Below are positions 26,940-36,677 of a stretch of 64,000 nucleotides of DNA, in pieces; the first letter of the stretch is position 1; every line of letters starts with the position of its first letter. This DNA is from Cognatundibacterium oligocarboniphilum (GTDB lineage Bacteria; Pseudomonadota; Gammaproteobacteria; Burkholderiales; Burkholderiaceae_D): positions 40,377 to 104,376 of the forward strand of contig NZ_JABXYJ010000006.1 of assembly GCF_013377855.1 (NCBI RefSeq). Direction: 5' to 3'. Made by a program: the position numbers and the translations under genes. Below the pieces are notes generated by a model that had not been told where the DNA came from, did no database searches, and saw only the letters and a list, made by a program, of their open reading frames with translations.

Positions 26940-28468
26940 CAGAAGACCGTCGCCAGCCTCAGGAAGCGAGTGCCGGAGCGCCGGAAAATTCATTGCTGAG
27001 CCAGCCCGAAGAAAAAGTACAGCGTTCACTGTTCGGAGAAATTCTGGACTGGATGCTGGCACCACTGCTTCTGTTATGGCCGATGAGTATTGCGATCACC
27101 TATCTGGTCGCCAAGTCCATCGCCAATCAACCGTTTGACCGGGCGTTGGAGGATAAGGTGCTGGTGCTGGCGCAACAGGTGAAAGAATTTGATGGCCAGG
27201 CAATTACCCAGCTGTCCAAACCGGCTCGGGATATCCTGCGGGCAGATGACCTGGACCATGTGCATTTTCAGGTGAAAAATGCGCGTGGGGAAGTCATTGA
27301 CGGAGATGCGGATCTGCCGCTGCCGCCGGACGATGATAAAACACTGTCAGGCAATATTCAGTTCCGTAATCTGACCCTGCGTGGTATTGATTTCCGCATT
27401 GCTTACAGCTATGTCGATGTTATCCGGCCCACGTTCAATCAGCCTGCCGGGGATAACCGGCTGGTTCTGATACAGGTCGCGGAAACGCTGGAAAAACGCG
27501 CGGTACTGGCGAATGAAATTATTAAAGGCGTCGTCCTGCCGCAATTCATTATCCTGCCGATTGCGCTGGCGCTGGTCTGGTTTGCACTGAGCCGCGGACT
27601 ATCGCCGCTGGCGGAATTACAACAACGTATCCGTGCTCGCAGACCGGATGATCTGAGCCCGATTGATTCGCGCCAGGTGCCGGAAGAAATCACACCGCTG
27701 GTCAATTCGCTCAACGACATGCTGGCCCGGCTGGCGCAAACGATAGAAATACAAAAGCGCTTTATTGCCGACGCCGCGCATCAGATGAAAACTCCGCTGG
27801 CCGGTATGCGCATGCAGTCTGAGCTAGCTCTGCGCCAGCAAGATCAGGAAGAAATCCGGCGCTCGCTGCTGCAACTGTCCACCAGCTCTGAAGCGGCCAC
27901 CCGGCTGGTCAATCAGCTGCTGGCACTGGCAAAAGCCGAAAACCAGACACCGGCAACCAAGCCTTTTGAACCAGTCAATCTGAATGAACTGGCGATGCAG
28001 GTAGTGCGGGACTGGATTCCGGCCTCGTTTACTAAAAAAATCGATCTGGGATTTGAGCAACCCGAGTATGCCGTCACGATTTTTGCTGATCCGGTCATGC
28101 TGCGGGAAATGCTAAGCAATCTGGTGGATAACGCGCTGCGTTATACGCCGTCAGGACATAGTGTCACCGTGCGGGTCAGCGTGAGCGTTCCGCAGGAATT
28201 GGCACTGATTGAGGTCGAGGATAACGGTCCCGGCATTCCCGAAGCCGAGCGGGAGCATGTGTTTGAACGTTTCTACCGGATATTGGGCAGTAACGTTCAG
28301 GGCAGCGGGCTGGGGCTGGCCATCGTCCGGGAAATCGTCCAGAAACATGGTGCGCAGATTGATATCCTGGACAATCCGCATCCCCAGGACCCGCAGTTTC
28401 CCGGCTGCGTATTCCGGATTGCATTTCGGCTCAACCCCTACGATGAATTTGTGAACGAGACCGCATGA
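26936..28468 (+). CDS. sensor histidine kinase (TctE-like)
   Basis: The 510-residue protein starts MTEDRRQPQEAS at the ATGA overlap; an open frame extends 21 codons further upstream but inside the regulator gene. TM1 is near 41-63 and TM2 near 198-220, flanking a 2CSK_N-type periplasmic sensor. The phosphoacceptor H282 is in DAAHQMKTPLAGM, and the ATPase domain has LVDNALRYTPSGH, VEDNGPGIPEAE and GSGLGLAIV. It is the cognate kinase of the preceding regulator. The following gene starts 1 bp after its stop, so kinase and transporter are one transcription unit. Confidence 0.94.
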   Translation: MTEDRRQPQEASAGAPENSLLSQPEEKVQRSLFGEILDWMLAPLLLLWPMSIAITYLVAKSIANQPFDRALEDKVLVLAQQVKEFDGQAITQLSKPARDILRADDLDHVHFQVKNARGEVIDGDADLPLPPDDDKTLSGNIQFRNLTLRGIDFRIAYSYVDVIRPTFNQPAGDNRLVLIQVAETLEKRAVLANEIIKGVVLPQFIILPIALALVWFALSRGLSPLAELQQRIRARRPDDLSPIDSRQVPEEITPLVNSLNDMLARLAQTIEIQKRFIADAAHQMKTPLAGMRMQSELALRQQDQEEIRRSLLQLSTSSEAATRLVNQLLALAKAENQTPATKPFEPVNLNELAMQVVRDWIPASFTKKIDLGFEQPEYAVTIFADPVMLREMLSNLVDNALRYTPSGHSVTVRVSVSVPQELALIEVEDNGPGIPEAEREHVFERFYRILGSNVQGSGLGLAIVREIVQKHGAQIDILDNPHPQDPQFPGCVFRIAFRLNPYDEFVNETA

Positions 28469-28469
28469 T

Positions 28470-28754
28470 ATGAATTCACCACCAAAGAATTCACCACCGA
28501 ATCTGCCATCAGTGCCGGCACCCACGCCATCCCGCTACTGGAGACGCACCCGGCATCTGACAATTTTACTGTTGCTTTGCTGGGGGATGCTGGGATTTGG
28601 CAGTCTGTATTTTGCCCGTGAATTATCAGCCCTGACGATCTTCGGCTGGCCGGTCTCCTTTTATCTGGCGGCGCAAGGGCTGACCCTGAGCTATGTCCTG
28701 ATCCTGGCGGTTTATTCAGTCTGCATGCGCTGGATACAGCGCTCAACATCATAA
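28470..28754 (+). CDS. DUF4212 small membrane subunit of sodium/solute symporter
   Basis: The 94-residue protein has a Pro-rich cytoplasmic N-terminus and two transmembrane segments (about 31-50 and 60-85), with WRRTRHLTILLLLCWGMLGF and GWPVSFYLAAQGLTLSYVLIL, the DUF4212 pattern. This family is encoded directly before VC_2705-type sodium/solute symporters and is thought to be their small subunit. It is 8 bp upstream of the symporter gene and 1 bp after the kinase gene. Confidence 0.9.
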   Translation: MNSPPKNSPPNLPSVPAPTPSRYWRRTRHLTILLLLCWGMLGFGSLYFARELSALTIFGWPVSFYLAAQGLTLSYVLILAVYSVCMRWIQRSTS

Positions 28755-28762
28755 GGTTCAGC

Positions 28763-30802
28763 ATGACTCCGCAACAGCGCTTTACGCAAAGACTGACCAG
28801 TTATTATCTTTGGTACACCCTGCTGTTTTTTATTTTTCTGATCGTACTGACGATTCTGGAAAAAGAAGGTGTGCCGCGGGCATGGATCGGTTATCTGTTC
28901 ATGTTTGCCACGATTGTGATTTACGCCGGCATCGGGCTGGTCAGCCGGACGTCCGACATCACCGAATACTATGTGGCCGGCAGACGGGTGCCGGCGGTGT
29001 TCAACGGCATGGCAACGGCTGCCGACTGGATGTCAGCAGCCAGTTTTCTGAGCCTCGCCGGAGGACTATATTTGCAGGGCTTTGACGGACTTGCTTACAT
29101 CATCGGCTGGACTGGCGGTTTTTGCCTGGTGGCGATGCTGATCGCACCGTATATCCGGAAATTCGGTCAGTACACGATTGCAGACTTTTTAGGAACCCGC
29201 TTTTCCGATACACAGGATAAAAATCAGGTGCGTATTCTGGCTGTGCTGGCAACGGTTTTTATTTCATTTATTTATGTCGTAGCGCAGATTTACGGTGTTG
29301 GCCTCATCACTTCGCGCTTCACCGGGGTGGATTTCTCCGTCGGTATTTTTCTTGGTCTGGCAAGTATTCTGGTCTGCTCTTTTCTCGGTGGTATGCGGGC
29401 CGTCACCTGGACTCAGGTGTCACAATACATCATCATCATCATTGCCTTCATGATTCCGGTGGGCTGGCTGTCGGCCAAGCACAGCGATAATCCGGTGCCA
29501 CAGATATCGTATGGCGCATTTTTGCCAGAACTGGTAAAGAAAGAAAAACAGTTCAGCAACGACCCGAAAGAACAACAGGTCCGTGCCATCTACAAAGCGC
29601 GGGCCGGTGAATTTGAAAGAAAAATCCAGCAACTGCCTGCCTCATGGGAGAGCGGGCGCAATGAACTGCAAAACAATCTGGATCAACTGAAAGCCGGCAA
29701 TGGTTCGCTGATTGATATCAAAAGCGCGAGCCGCGATCTTGCCGGCTATCCGGTTTCGCCGGACGAAGCGCGCGTACACTGGGGCGAAATCCGCAATATG
29801 TATCTGCAAAAATCCCAGCCGAATTTTGCACAATACACCCCGTATGCCGCGAAGGATAAAACTGAAGCGGATAACAAGCGAAATAATTTCATGGCACTGG
29901 TGTTGTGTCTCATGATGGGGACCGCGGCGCTGCCCCATTTATTGACCCGTTATTACACCACGCCGTCTGTGACCGAAAGCCGGGATTCCGTCTTCTGGTC
30001 GCTGTTCTTCATCATGCTGCTGTACATCACCATACCGGCACTGGCGATTATCGTGAAATACGATATTTACACGTCTCTGGTCGGCAGCGAATTCTCCAAA
30101 CTTCCTTCCTGGGTCACCTACTGGGCGAACGTCGATAAAATTAATCCATTAGTCAGCATTATCGACATCAATCATGACGGTATCGTCCAGTTATCTGAAA
30201 TTACGATCGATGGCGATATCATCGTGCTGGCGACACCGGAAATTGCCGGCCTGCCGTATGTTGTGGCGGGGCTGGTGGCGGCTGGCGGTCTGGCGGCGGC
30301 ACTGTCGACGGCGGACGGATTACTACTCACAATCTCGAATTCGCTGTCTCACGACATTTATTACAAAATCGTCGATCCGACCGCGTCCACGCAGAAACGG
30401 GTCACTATTTCCAAACTGTTTCTGCTGGTGGTCGCTCTGATTGCTGCCTATGTGGCATCATTGAAACCGGCAGATATCCTGTCGCTGGTCGGCGCGGCAT
30501 TTTCGGTGGCGGCATCAACGCTGTTCCCGGCACTGGTATTGGGCATTTTCTGGAAGCGTGCGAACCGCCAGGGTGCCATTGCGGGCATGATTGCCGGCTT
30601 TGTGGTCTGCGTGTTCTATATGGTGCACACGCATCCTTTGTTCGGCGGCAGTAGCCTGAATCAGTGGTGGAATATTGCGCCCATCTCGGCCGGGGTATTC
30701 GGCGTTCCGGCGGGCTTTTTGTCCATCTGCCTCGTCAGCCTGCTGACACCCAGACCGGATCAGCAGGTGCAGGAGCTGATTGATTATATCCGTGCCCCCT
30801 GA
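28763..30802 (+). CDS. sodium/solute symporter, VC_2705/ActP-like, with EF-hand-like loop
   Basis: The 679-residue protein has about 13 transmembrane segments of the SSS family: SDITEYYVAGRRVPAVFNGMATAADWMSAASFL, then GFCLVAMLIAPYIRKFGQYTIADFLGTRF, and AAGGLAAALSTADGLLLTISNSLSHD. Acetate-permease-like carriers take up small monocarboxylates with Na+. A hydrophilic insertion (about residues 250-375) is Lys/Glu-rich. A second soluble loop contains DINHDGIVQLSE at residues 468-479, a perfect 12-residue EF-hand calcium loop. Substrate is not known; the local two-component system probably controls it. Confidence 0.92.
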   Translation: MTPQQRFTQRLTSYYLWYTLLFFIFLIVLTILEKEGVPRAWIGYLFMFATIVIYAGIGLVSRTSDITEYYVAGRRVPAVFNGMATAADWMSAASFLSLAGGLYLQGFDGLAYIIGWTGGFCLVAMLIAPYIRKFGQYTIADFLGTRFSDTQDKNQVRILAVLATVFISFIYVVAQIYGVGLITSRFTGVDFSVGIFLGLASILVCSFLGGMRAVTWTQVSQYIIIIIAFMIPVGWLSAKHSDNPVPQISYGAFLPELVKKEKQFSNDPKEQQVRAIYKARAGEFERKIQQLPASWESGRNELQNNLDQLKAGNGSLIDIKSASRDLAGYPVSPDEARVHWGEIRNMYLQKSQPNFAQYTPYAAKDKTEADNKRNNFMALVLCLMMGTAALPHLLTRYYTTPSVTESRDSVFWSLFFIMLLYITIPALAIIVKYDIYTSLVGSEFSKLPSWVTYWANVDKINPLVSIIDINHDGIVQLSEITIDGDIIVLATPEIAGLPYVVAGLVAAGGLAAALSTADGLLLTISNSLSHDIYYKIVDPTASTQKRVTISKLFLLVVALIAAYVASLKPADILSLVGAAFSVAASTLFPALVLGIFWKRANRQGAIAGMIAGFVVCVFYMVHTHPLFGGSSLNQWWNIAPISAGVFGVPAGFLSICLVSLLTPRPDQQVQELIDYIRAP

Positions 30803-30876
30803 GCGGCAGACAATTCCGGTTACAGCCCGTCAGCGCAGATCAACGCGATCGGCCGTTATGCAGGACTGAGAACTGC

Positions 30877-31428
30877 TCAGATCCTGCGCCAGTCACAATC
30901 TGCCGCATGATCCTGCACCATGCCGATTGCCTGCATGTAGGCATAGATAATGGTGGAGCCGACAAATTTAAAACCGCGTTTTTTCAGATCTTTGGATATC
31001 TGATCGGATAGCGCTGTTGTGACAATCCGCTCACCGTTATTCCGTACCGGTTGTCCATCCACATGCCGCCACAAATAAGCATCCAGCCCGCCCTCATCCC
31101 TGCATAGTTGAAGATAAGCACGAGCATTCTGGATGGCAGCGGCGACTTTGAGGCGATTACGCACGATGCCCGGATTAGCAAGTAATTCCGCCACTTTCAC
31201 ATCGTCATAGGCAGCGATTTTGTCAGCATCCCATCCATCAAACGCTTGCCGGTAATGTTCGCGCTTGTTCAGGATCGTTTCCCAGCTCAGACCAGCCTGT
31301 GCGCCCTCCAGGTTCAACATTTCAAACAAACGCCGTTCGTCATGGCAGGGAACGCCCCACTCATGATCATGATAATCAAGATATAAAGGATTGGCGGGGT
31401 TGGCCCAGGCGCAACGTCTGACTGTCAT
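30877..31428 (-). CDS. tag: DNA-3-methyladenine glycosylase I
   Basis: The product (about 183 residues from MTVRRCAWAN) has the Tag signature: RRCAWANPANPLYLDYHDHEWGVP, FEMLNLEGAQAGLSWETILNKRE, GFKFVGSTIIYAYMQAIGMVQDH. It carries the zinc ligands: Cys in RRCAW, His in YHDHEW, and His and Cys in DHAADC. It excises 3-methyladenine from alkylated DNA. I prefer this ATG over one eight codons upstream because the family starts here. It is convergent with the symporter gene. Confidence 0.97.
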   Translation of the reverse strand: MTVRRCAWANPANPLYLDYHDHEWGVPCHDERRLFEMLNLEGAQAGLSWETILNKREHYRQAFDGWDADKIAAYDDVKVAELLANPGIVRNRLKVAAAIQNARAYLQLCRDEGGLDAYLWRHVDGQPVRNNGERIVTTALSDQISKDLKKRGFKFVGSTIIYAYMQAIGMVQDHAADCDWRRI

Positions 31429-31510
31429 GGTTATCTCGCTACTGTGGATCATTCAGGCACCGTCTATTTTCAGATCAGACATACTGAATCAGCACCAGGT
31501 ATTTAAAAAA

Positions 31511-31541
31511 AACCCTCTGTATTTCTGGAATACAGAGGGTT
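31511..31541 (-). terminator. rho-independent terminator after the small lipoprotein gene
   Basis: A 13-bp perfect stem (AACCCTCTGTATT / AATACAGAGGGTT) with a 5-base loop is followed on the minus strand by a T-run (complement of 31504-31510). It ends the S41-protease/lipoprotein transcript before tag. Confidence 0.9.
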
Positions 31542-31563
31542 TGCTGAAGAAGGAATACGTGAT

Positions 31564-31932
31564 TTATTGTACGCGACATTTCGCCCTGGCCAATAAACGC
31601 TGCTCGCCTGAATTCAGATGCACCAGCCAGCACTGACCATCACGCGCCAGCAAACGGAAACGATGCGGCATTTCCAGATTTCGTCCCTGCAGCAAGTCAC
31701 CCTCTGGAGTGGCCTGCTGCCGGCGCTCAATGAGCAGTTCGCTGCTCTGCACCAGATCATTTTCAGACAGCAGTACATGACTGAATCCGCTCATTGTCTG
31801 TATGTGCTGCTGCAACTCCTGCCGCGCGTCTGCATCAGGCATCGTCAGAACTGCCGCCTGCCCGGATGCCGGTTGCGGCATCTGGCAGGCGGATAACAGC
31901 AACATCATGCTGAATATCGATCCAGTTTTCAT
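31564..31932 (-). CDS. small predicted lipoprotein of unknown function
   Basis: The 122-residue protein has a lipoprotein signal (MKTGSIFSMMLLLSAC, lipobox LLSAC) with Gln at +2, which favours outer-membrane sorting. The mature part is mostly beta and polar, with a C-terminal Cys pair (QCWLVHLNSGEQRLLARAKC). Its ATG overlaps the stop of the S41 protease gene by ATGA, so it is translated with it. I do not recognise a domain. It may assist the protease in the envelope. Confidence 0.75.
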   Translation of the reverse strand: MKTGSIFSMMLLLSACQMPQPASGQAAVLTMPDADARQELQQHIQTMSGFSHVLLSENDLVQSSELLIERRQQATPEGDLLQGRNLEMPHRFRLLARDGQCWLVHLNSGEQRLLARAKCRVQ

Positions 31933-33368
31933 GAACGTGGCATCGGTGTGACGATACGCATTTCCTGCGTTGCCGGACGTACCAGTTCATAGCGTGCTTC
32001 ATTGCCCAGGATGCTGGCGCCGGCTGTATTACCCGGACAGATACCTGTCTGGCGATAACTCAGCGCTGTCTTGAGCATGGTTTCTGATGTATCACCACGC
32101 AAATGCGTGTAGTCATCCGCGGCTTTGCAGGTCGGCGTGAAACCATCTGCATAATCTCCGAAACCTTTGTCATTCACACCCTTGAACTGAATGCTGAAAT
32201 AGGTATAGCCGCAATTATCCTGAGGCACAAAGCCATACGGTTTGCCGCGTGTCACGTCGCCAATCAGATCCACTGTCACATCAACCCCGCGCAGACTGTT
32301 GATGATGGATTCGCTGGCGGATGCTGTGCCATGCGTCACCAGCAGACTCACATGCTTCAACCCCAGCGATGGCAAACTCTGATTGATGGTACCGGAAGAG
32401 TAAAAAGGATACGTCGTATTTTTGGAAGTCAGCTTGTCGTTGTACGTCAGCTTTTCAAAAATCCGGCCATTCGTTGTCACGGGACCAGCAACCATATACG
32501 CCAATTCGCTGGCGATATACAGCAGACCTCCACCGTTATACCGCAGGTCAATTACCAGATCCGTGACATTGGCGGCCTTGAGCTGGTTGATTGCTGCAAT
32601 CAACTCAGCTTCCGATTTGGCGATATGGGTGTCAAAGGTAAAGTAGCCGACCGTTCCGCTGGCTGTTGGAATCGTTTTGACATTCTGTACAGTCACGGTA
32701 TTGATCAGCGCCGGAGTCAGACTGATGGCGGCCTGTCCGTTAAAGGCGAAGCGATGTGCTGCCAGAACAGTGGGAAATAACCCTTCATTCAAGATAGCCA
32801 CACCTGCTTTGGTGGCGTCATTCACAAAATCCACACCGTCAACAGAAGTGATTTTGTCGCCGCGCTTGACTCCTGCCTGAGCCGCCGGAGAGCCGGGAGC
32901 CACTTCAGCCACAATCCAGTTGCGCGGCGGCGAGCTGGCCTGCGCCGCCCATTGAATGCCATAGTCCTGCGAAATACCGGAAGAAGCGGCATTCCATGAT
33001 TCTGTTGTCTGAGACCAGTGGAACTGATCTACCGGTAAGCCGGACGCTGTTTTTGCCGTCGTTTTCAGATCGTTGAAATAAGCCTGTGGAGTCGCATAGT
33101 TCGCAGCAATCAATGTTGGCACATCCTTATACCAGAGGTAGGTTTCGTCAACAAAAGAGCGCAGATAGGCTTTTTCGTTTTCCACCGTGCCCTGGCGATC
33201 AGCGGTATTACTTCTCGGCTGGGCGCACAAATTCGCCAACGTGGCGGATGGCGGGAAGACGGTACCCGTCTGCGGAGTATCGCCGGGAGTGCTGACCGAA
33301 ACGTTGCCGCCACCGCCGCCGCAAGCGGTAAGAATACTGAGTAAGCTGAGAGTAAGGATTTTTTTCAT
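31929..33368 (-). CDS. S41-family (CtpA-like) peptidase lipoprotein with PDZ domain
   Basis: The 479-residue protein starts with a lipobox (ILTAC) and a Gly run. Residues about 150-230 form a PDZ domain (VAPGSPAAQAGVKRGDKITSVDG). The S41 catalytic region has VGYFTFDTHI, TDLVIDLRYNGGGLLY and the nucleophile-containing GTASASESIINSL. S41 peptidases use a Ser/Lys pair to process C-termini of envelope proteins. The Lys is expected about 25 residues after the Ser, where GDVTRGKPYGF sits. The lipidation and small lipoprotein partner suggest an outer-membrane periplasmic protease. Substrate unknown. Confidence 0.92.
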   Translation of the reverse strand: MKKILTLSLLSILTACGGGGGNVSVSTPGDTPQTGTVFPPSATLANLCAQPRSNTADRQGTVENEKAYLRSFVDETYLWYKDVPTLIAANYATPQAYFNDLKTTAKTASGLPVDQFHWSQTTESWNAASSGISQDYGIQWAAQASSPPRNWIVAEVAPGSPAAQAGVKRGDKITSVDGVDFVNDATKAGVAILNEGLFPTVLAAHRFAFNGQAAISLTPALINTVTVQNVKTIPTASGTVGYFTFDTHIAKSEAELIAAINQLKAANVTDLVIDLRYNGGGLLYIASELAYMVAGPVTTNGRIFEKLTYNDKLTSKNTTYPFYSSGTINQSLPSLGLKHVSLLVTHGTASASESIINSLRGVDVTVDLIGDVTRGKPYGFVPQDNCGYTYFSIQFKGVNDKGFGDYADGFTPTCKAADDYTHLRGDTSETMLKTALSYRQTGICPGNTAGASILGNEARYELVRPATQEMRIVTPMPRS

Positions 33369-33567
33369 TATAATAAAATTACTACAATATTAATTTAACA
33401 AGACCCTTGCGGATCTCCCCAAAAGAATATTGATTGTAGAGCAAAAAGAATAACTTATTACTATTTAGTAAGTATTTTTTATAAATATTTTTTGATAATT
33501 ACATATTCATGCAATATCTTCAGTATGAACTGTTTTCTCATCACTTAATCTCCTGGTGACTCAATGA
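33369..33567. other. AT-rich intergenic region, no gene seen
   Basis: This very AT-rich stretch lies between the S41 protease start and the purM terminator; together with the terminator it makes a 303-bp gene-free span. No ORF or RNA gene is recognised. The promoter of the protease operon should be within it. Confidence 0.4.
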
Positions 33568-33612
33568 AAAACCGGGCGACAATGACAGTATCAGTCATTG
33601 TCGCCCGGTTTT
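33568..33612 (-). terminator. strong terminator after purM (bidirectional shape)
   Basis: A 19-bp perfect stem (AAAACCGGGCGACAATGAC paired with its reverse complement at 33594-33612) with a 7-base loop. A-tracts and T-tracts are at the stem ends. It lies 60 bp past the purM stop codon. Confidence 0.88.
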
Positions 33613-33671
33613 CGGGTGTCAGCAGACGGTATCAAAGACCAGCCGATATCATGCCATACGGTGTGCCGTAA

Positions 33672-34715
33672 TCAGACCACCTGGGCAGGATGTTCATTCC
33701 CTTCACGATTGCGGATATAGCCGATACGATAAACCGACTCCCCGGCCTGCGCCAGTTGGTCCATCGCCGCATCAGCCTGATCCTGCGCCACAATCACCAC
33801 CATGCCGATGCCGCAGTTGAACACACGGTGCATTTCAGCATCTGCCACGCCGCCATGTTGCTGTAACCAGCTGAACAAAGGTGGCATTTGCCATGCGTCT
33901 TTATGCAATATCGCGGTCAGCGTGTCGCCCAGCACACGTGGTACGTTTTCGACCAGACCGCCACCAGTGATGTGTGCCATGCCCTTGACTTCCATGCTGT
34001 CCATCAGCGCCAGCAAAGGTTTGACGTAAATACGGGTTGGTGCCATCAGCGCCTCGCCCAGAGTGCGTCCATCAAAATCGGCATTCAGATCAGGATTGGC
34101 GACTTCGATAATTTTGCGCACCAGAGAAAAGCCATTGGAATGAATTCCGGAAGAAGCGAGACCCAGAATCACGTCGCCCGGCTGAATCTTGCTACCGTCG
34201 ATAATTTTTGATTTTTCGACGGCGCCGACTGCAAAACCGGCCAGATCATATTCGCCGTCGGGGTACATCGAAGGCATCTCCGCTGTTTCACCACCGATCA
34301 GTGCGCAACCCGCCTGCTCGCAGCCGTAAGCAATCCCTTTGATCACATCCGTCGCTGCCGCGACGTCCAGTTTGCCGCAAGCGAAATAGTCGAGGAAAAA
34401 CAGGGGTTCTGCACCCTGCACCAGAATATCGTTCACACTCATGGCCACCAGGTCAATACCAACGGTATCGTGCTTGTTCAGATGAAATGCCAGCTTCAGC
34501 TTGGTGCCGACACCATCCGTGCCGGATACCAGTACCGGCTCCTTGAATTTCTTACTGACTTCAAACATGGCGCCAAAACCACCGATACCGGCCATGACGC
34601 CTTCGCGCATCGTGCGTTTGGCAAAAGGCTTGATTGCATCGACCAACGCGTCGCCAGCAACCATATCGACACCGGCGTCGGCATAAGAAAGAGAAACAGG
34701 GGTAGAAGTGCTCAT
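33672..34715 (-). CDS. purM: phosphoribosylformylglycinamidine cyclo-ligase (AIR synthetase)
   Basis: The 347-residue product has PurM motifs: [99 protein letters not shown] and [16 protein letters not shown]. It closes the imidazole ring of AIR with ATP in step five of purine synthesis. It is monocistronic here, divergent from the AI-2E-family permease gene. Confidence 0.98.
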   Translation of the reverse strand: MSTSTPVSLSYADAGVDMVAGDALVDAIKPFAKRTMREGVMAGIGGFGAMFEVSKKFKEPVLVSGTDGVGTKLKLAFHLNKHDTVGIDLVAMSVNDILVQGAEPLFFLDYFACGKLDVAAATDVIKGIAYGCEQAGCALIGGETAEMPSMYPDGEYDLAGFAVGAVEKSKIIDGSKIQPGDVILGLASSGIHSNGFSLVRKIIEVANPDLNADFDGRTLGEALMAPTRIYVKPLLALMDSMEVKGMAHITGGGLVENVPRVLGDTLTAILHKDAWQMPPLFSWLQQHGGVADAEMHRVFNCGIGMVVIVAQDQADAAMDQLAQAGESVYRIGYIRNREGNEHPAQVV

Positions 34716-34904
34716 GATATTCGTCAGTAGGGGGCTTGAGGCGGTAAAATAGAGAAATTGCCAGAAAACACCGGCAAAACCGGTATTTTAACAAAATGAC
34801 CGCGGGTTAACCTGTTTTTGGACAATTCCGGGCAAAATCAGCATGGATGTACATTAACGGACTTTCCGTCCCCGACGGACGCTGATATTGAATAACGAGA
34901 AAAA

Positions 34905-35990
34905 ATGCCTTTTTCTTTGACGACTGAACAAAAACAATCAATGCTCTGGATCGCCGTCGCATTAGCGCTGCTCATGCTGCTGTCGCTGCTCGGCCCGGTC
35001 CTGATGCCATTCGTCGTGGCGGCTATTCTGGCTTACGTACTCAATCCCTGGGTCGATAAGCTGTGCGCCTGGCGTTTCAGGAAACTGCATGTGCCGCGCG
35101 CCATCGCAGCAACATTTTTGATTGTGATCGTTTTTGCCGCAGCACTGGCGATGGTGCTGATCATCGTCCCTATTCTGCAAAAAGAAGGTCCGCAGCTGCA
35201 GGATCAGATTCCGCGGCTGTTTGACAAGTTCGACGAAATTGTCTCCCCGCTCATGGCCAATTACGGTCTGAACGTCCGTCTTGACAGCGCTGGCATCAAA
35301 TCCCTGCTGACCGAGCATGTCGCCGGTAGCGGCGATGTGATTGGCAAGGCTGTGCTGTCTTCGATCCGGGTGGGCGGCACCGCACTGTTAGGCATGTTTG
35401 CCAATCTATTGCTGATTCCTATCGTTTTGTTTTATCTGCTGCTGGACTGGCACACACTGATTCACCGGCTGGCACATTTCATTCCGCGTCGCTGGCCGCA
35501 TGCCACCATCAGCGCTGCTGATGAAGTCGATGATATTCTGGCCCAGTATCTGCGCGGCCAGATTCTGGTCATGATCGTACTGGCGGCCTATTATTCAATT
35601 GCACTCAGCATTGCCCGGTTTGATCTGGCATTACCGGTCGGGATCATTACCGGTTTTCTGGTGTTTATTCCTTACCTCGGCTATGGTCTCGGACTGGTGC
35701 TGGCGCTGATCGGTGCAATACTGCAATTCAATGGCTTCAGCGGCCTGATTTCAGTCGCGATTATTTATGGTTTCGGGCAAGTGCTGGAATCATTTTTCCT
35801 GACGCCGCGGCTGGTCGGCGAGCGCATCGGCCTACATCCGCTGACCGTGATCTTTGCCCTGATGGCATTCGGCCAGTTGTTTGGTTTTATCGGTATCCTG
35901 GTTGCACTCCCTACATCGGCGATTATTTCCGTGGCCGTCAAACATTTACGCCACTCTTACCTGAACAGTCATTTTTATCGTCGGCCATGA
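34905..35990 (+). CDS. AI-2E-family (PerM) membrane permease
   Basis: The 361-residue protein has about eight transmembrane segments and the family pattern GPVLMPFVVAAILAYVLNPWVDKL, LLIPIVLFYLLLDW, QYLRGQILVMIVLAAYYS and GQVLESFFLTPRLVGERIGLHPLTVIFALMAFGQLFGFIGILVALP. The family includes AI-2 exporters and Na+/H+ antiporters, so the substrate is unknown. In Burkholderiales this gene usually precedes hda, as here with an ATGA overlap; the combined transcript continues through pcnB and folK. Confidence 0.93.
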   Translation: MPFSLTTEQKQSMLWIAVALALLMLLSLLGPVLMPFVVAAILAYVLNPWVDKLCAWRFRKLHVPRAIAATFLIVIVFAAALAMVLIIVPILQKEGPQLQDQIPRLFDKFDEIVSPLMANYGLNVRLDSAGIKSLLTEHVAGSGDVIGKAVLSSIRVGGTALLGMFANLLLIPIVLFYLLLDWHTLIHRLAHFIPRRWPHATISAADEVDDILAQYLRGQILVMIVLAAYYSIALSIARFDLALPVGIITGFLVFIPYLGYGLGLVLALIGAILQFNGFSGLISVAIIYGFGQVLESFFLTPRLVGERIGLHPLTVIFALMAFGQLFGFIGILVALPTSAIISVAVKHLRHSYLNSHFYRRP

Positions 35991-36661
35991 GGCAGCTTTT
36001 ATTAGATCTTGATGCGCAGATACTGCCATCGCTGGCAACTTTCGTGGTTGGACAAAATGCAGAACTGGCGCAGTTGCTGGGCTTATTTTCGCAGCGGATT
36101 CCAAGCCAGTACGGCGAGCACTCCGTCTATATCTGGGGGGAAGCCGGTGCCGGCAAGACGCATCTGCTGCACGCTTTGGCAGACTACCCTGCAGCACGTT
36201 ATATTCCGGCCAGCGCACCGGAAAATGCCTTTGATCACGACGAACGTGTCAGTCTGTATCTGTTGGATGACTGTGAACAGCTGCCGCCGCTGAATCAGAT
36301 CGCGGCATTTAATCTGTTCAATGAAACAAGGGCGCACGGCGGCTTTCTGGTAGCCGCCGGCAATCATCCGCCCATGATCCTGAATGTGCGGGACGACCTG
36401 CGGACCCGCTTTGGCTGGGGGTTGATTTACCAGTTGCACGGGCTCACCGACGAAGACAAGATCGATGCGCTGGAACGCGCCGCCCATGCGCGTGGCATAC
36501 AGATTTCTGCCGGCGTGTTACCCTATCTGATTACCCATTACCGACGTGATATGAGTTCTTTATCGCAAATGCTGGAGCAGCTGGATCATTATTCGCTGGT
36601 GACCAAGCGTCCGATCACACTACCGCTGTTGCGGGAACTGATGCTGCAGCAGCAATCCTGA
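35987..36661 (+). CDS. hda: DnaA regulatory inactivator Hda
   Basis: The 224-residue protein is DnaA-like AAA+ without the DNA-binding domain. It has an N-terminal clamp-binding motif (QLLLDL, residues 3-8), Walker A GEAGAGKTHLL near 48-58, a Walker B region SLYLLDDCEQL and an arginine finger region DDLRTRFGWGLIYQL. Hda with the DNA-bound sliding clamp stimulates ATP hydrolysis by DnaA to limit re-initiation of replication. It overlaps the permease gene by ATGA. Confidence 0.94.
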   Translation: MRQLLLDLDAQILPSLATFVVGQNAELAQLLGLFSQRIPSQYGEHSVYIWGEAGAGKTHLLHALADYPAARYIPASAPENAFDHDERVSLYLLDDCEQLPPLNQIAAFNLFNETRAHGGFLVAAGNHPPMILNVRDDLRTRFGWGLIYQLHGLTDEDKIDALERAAHARGIQISAGVLPYLITHYRRDMSSLSQMLEQLDHYSLVTKRPITLPLLRELMLQQQS

Positions 36662-36677
36662 ACCTGGAAACCGATTC

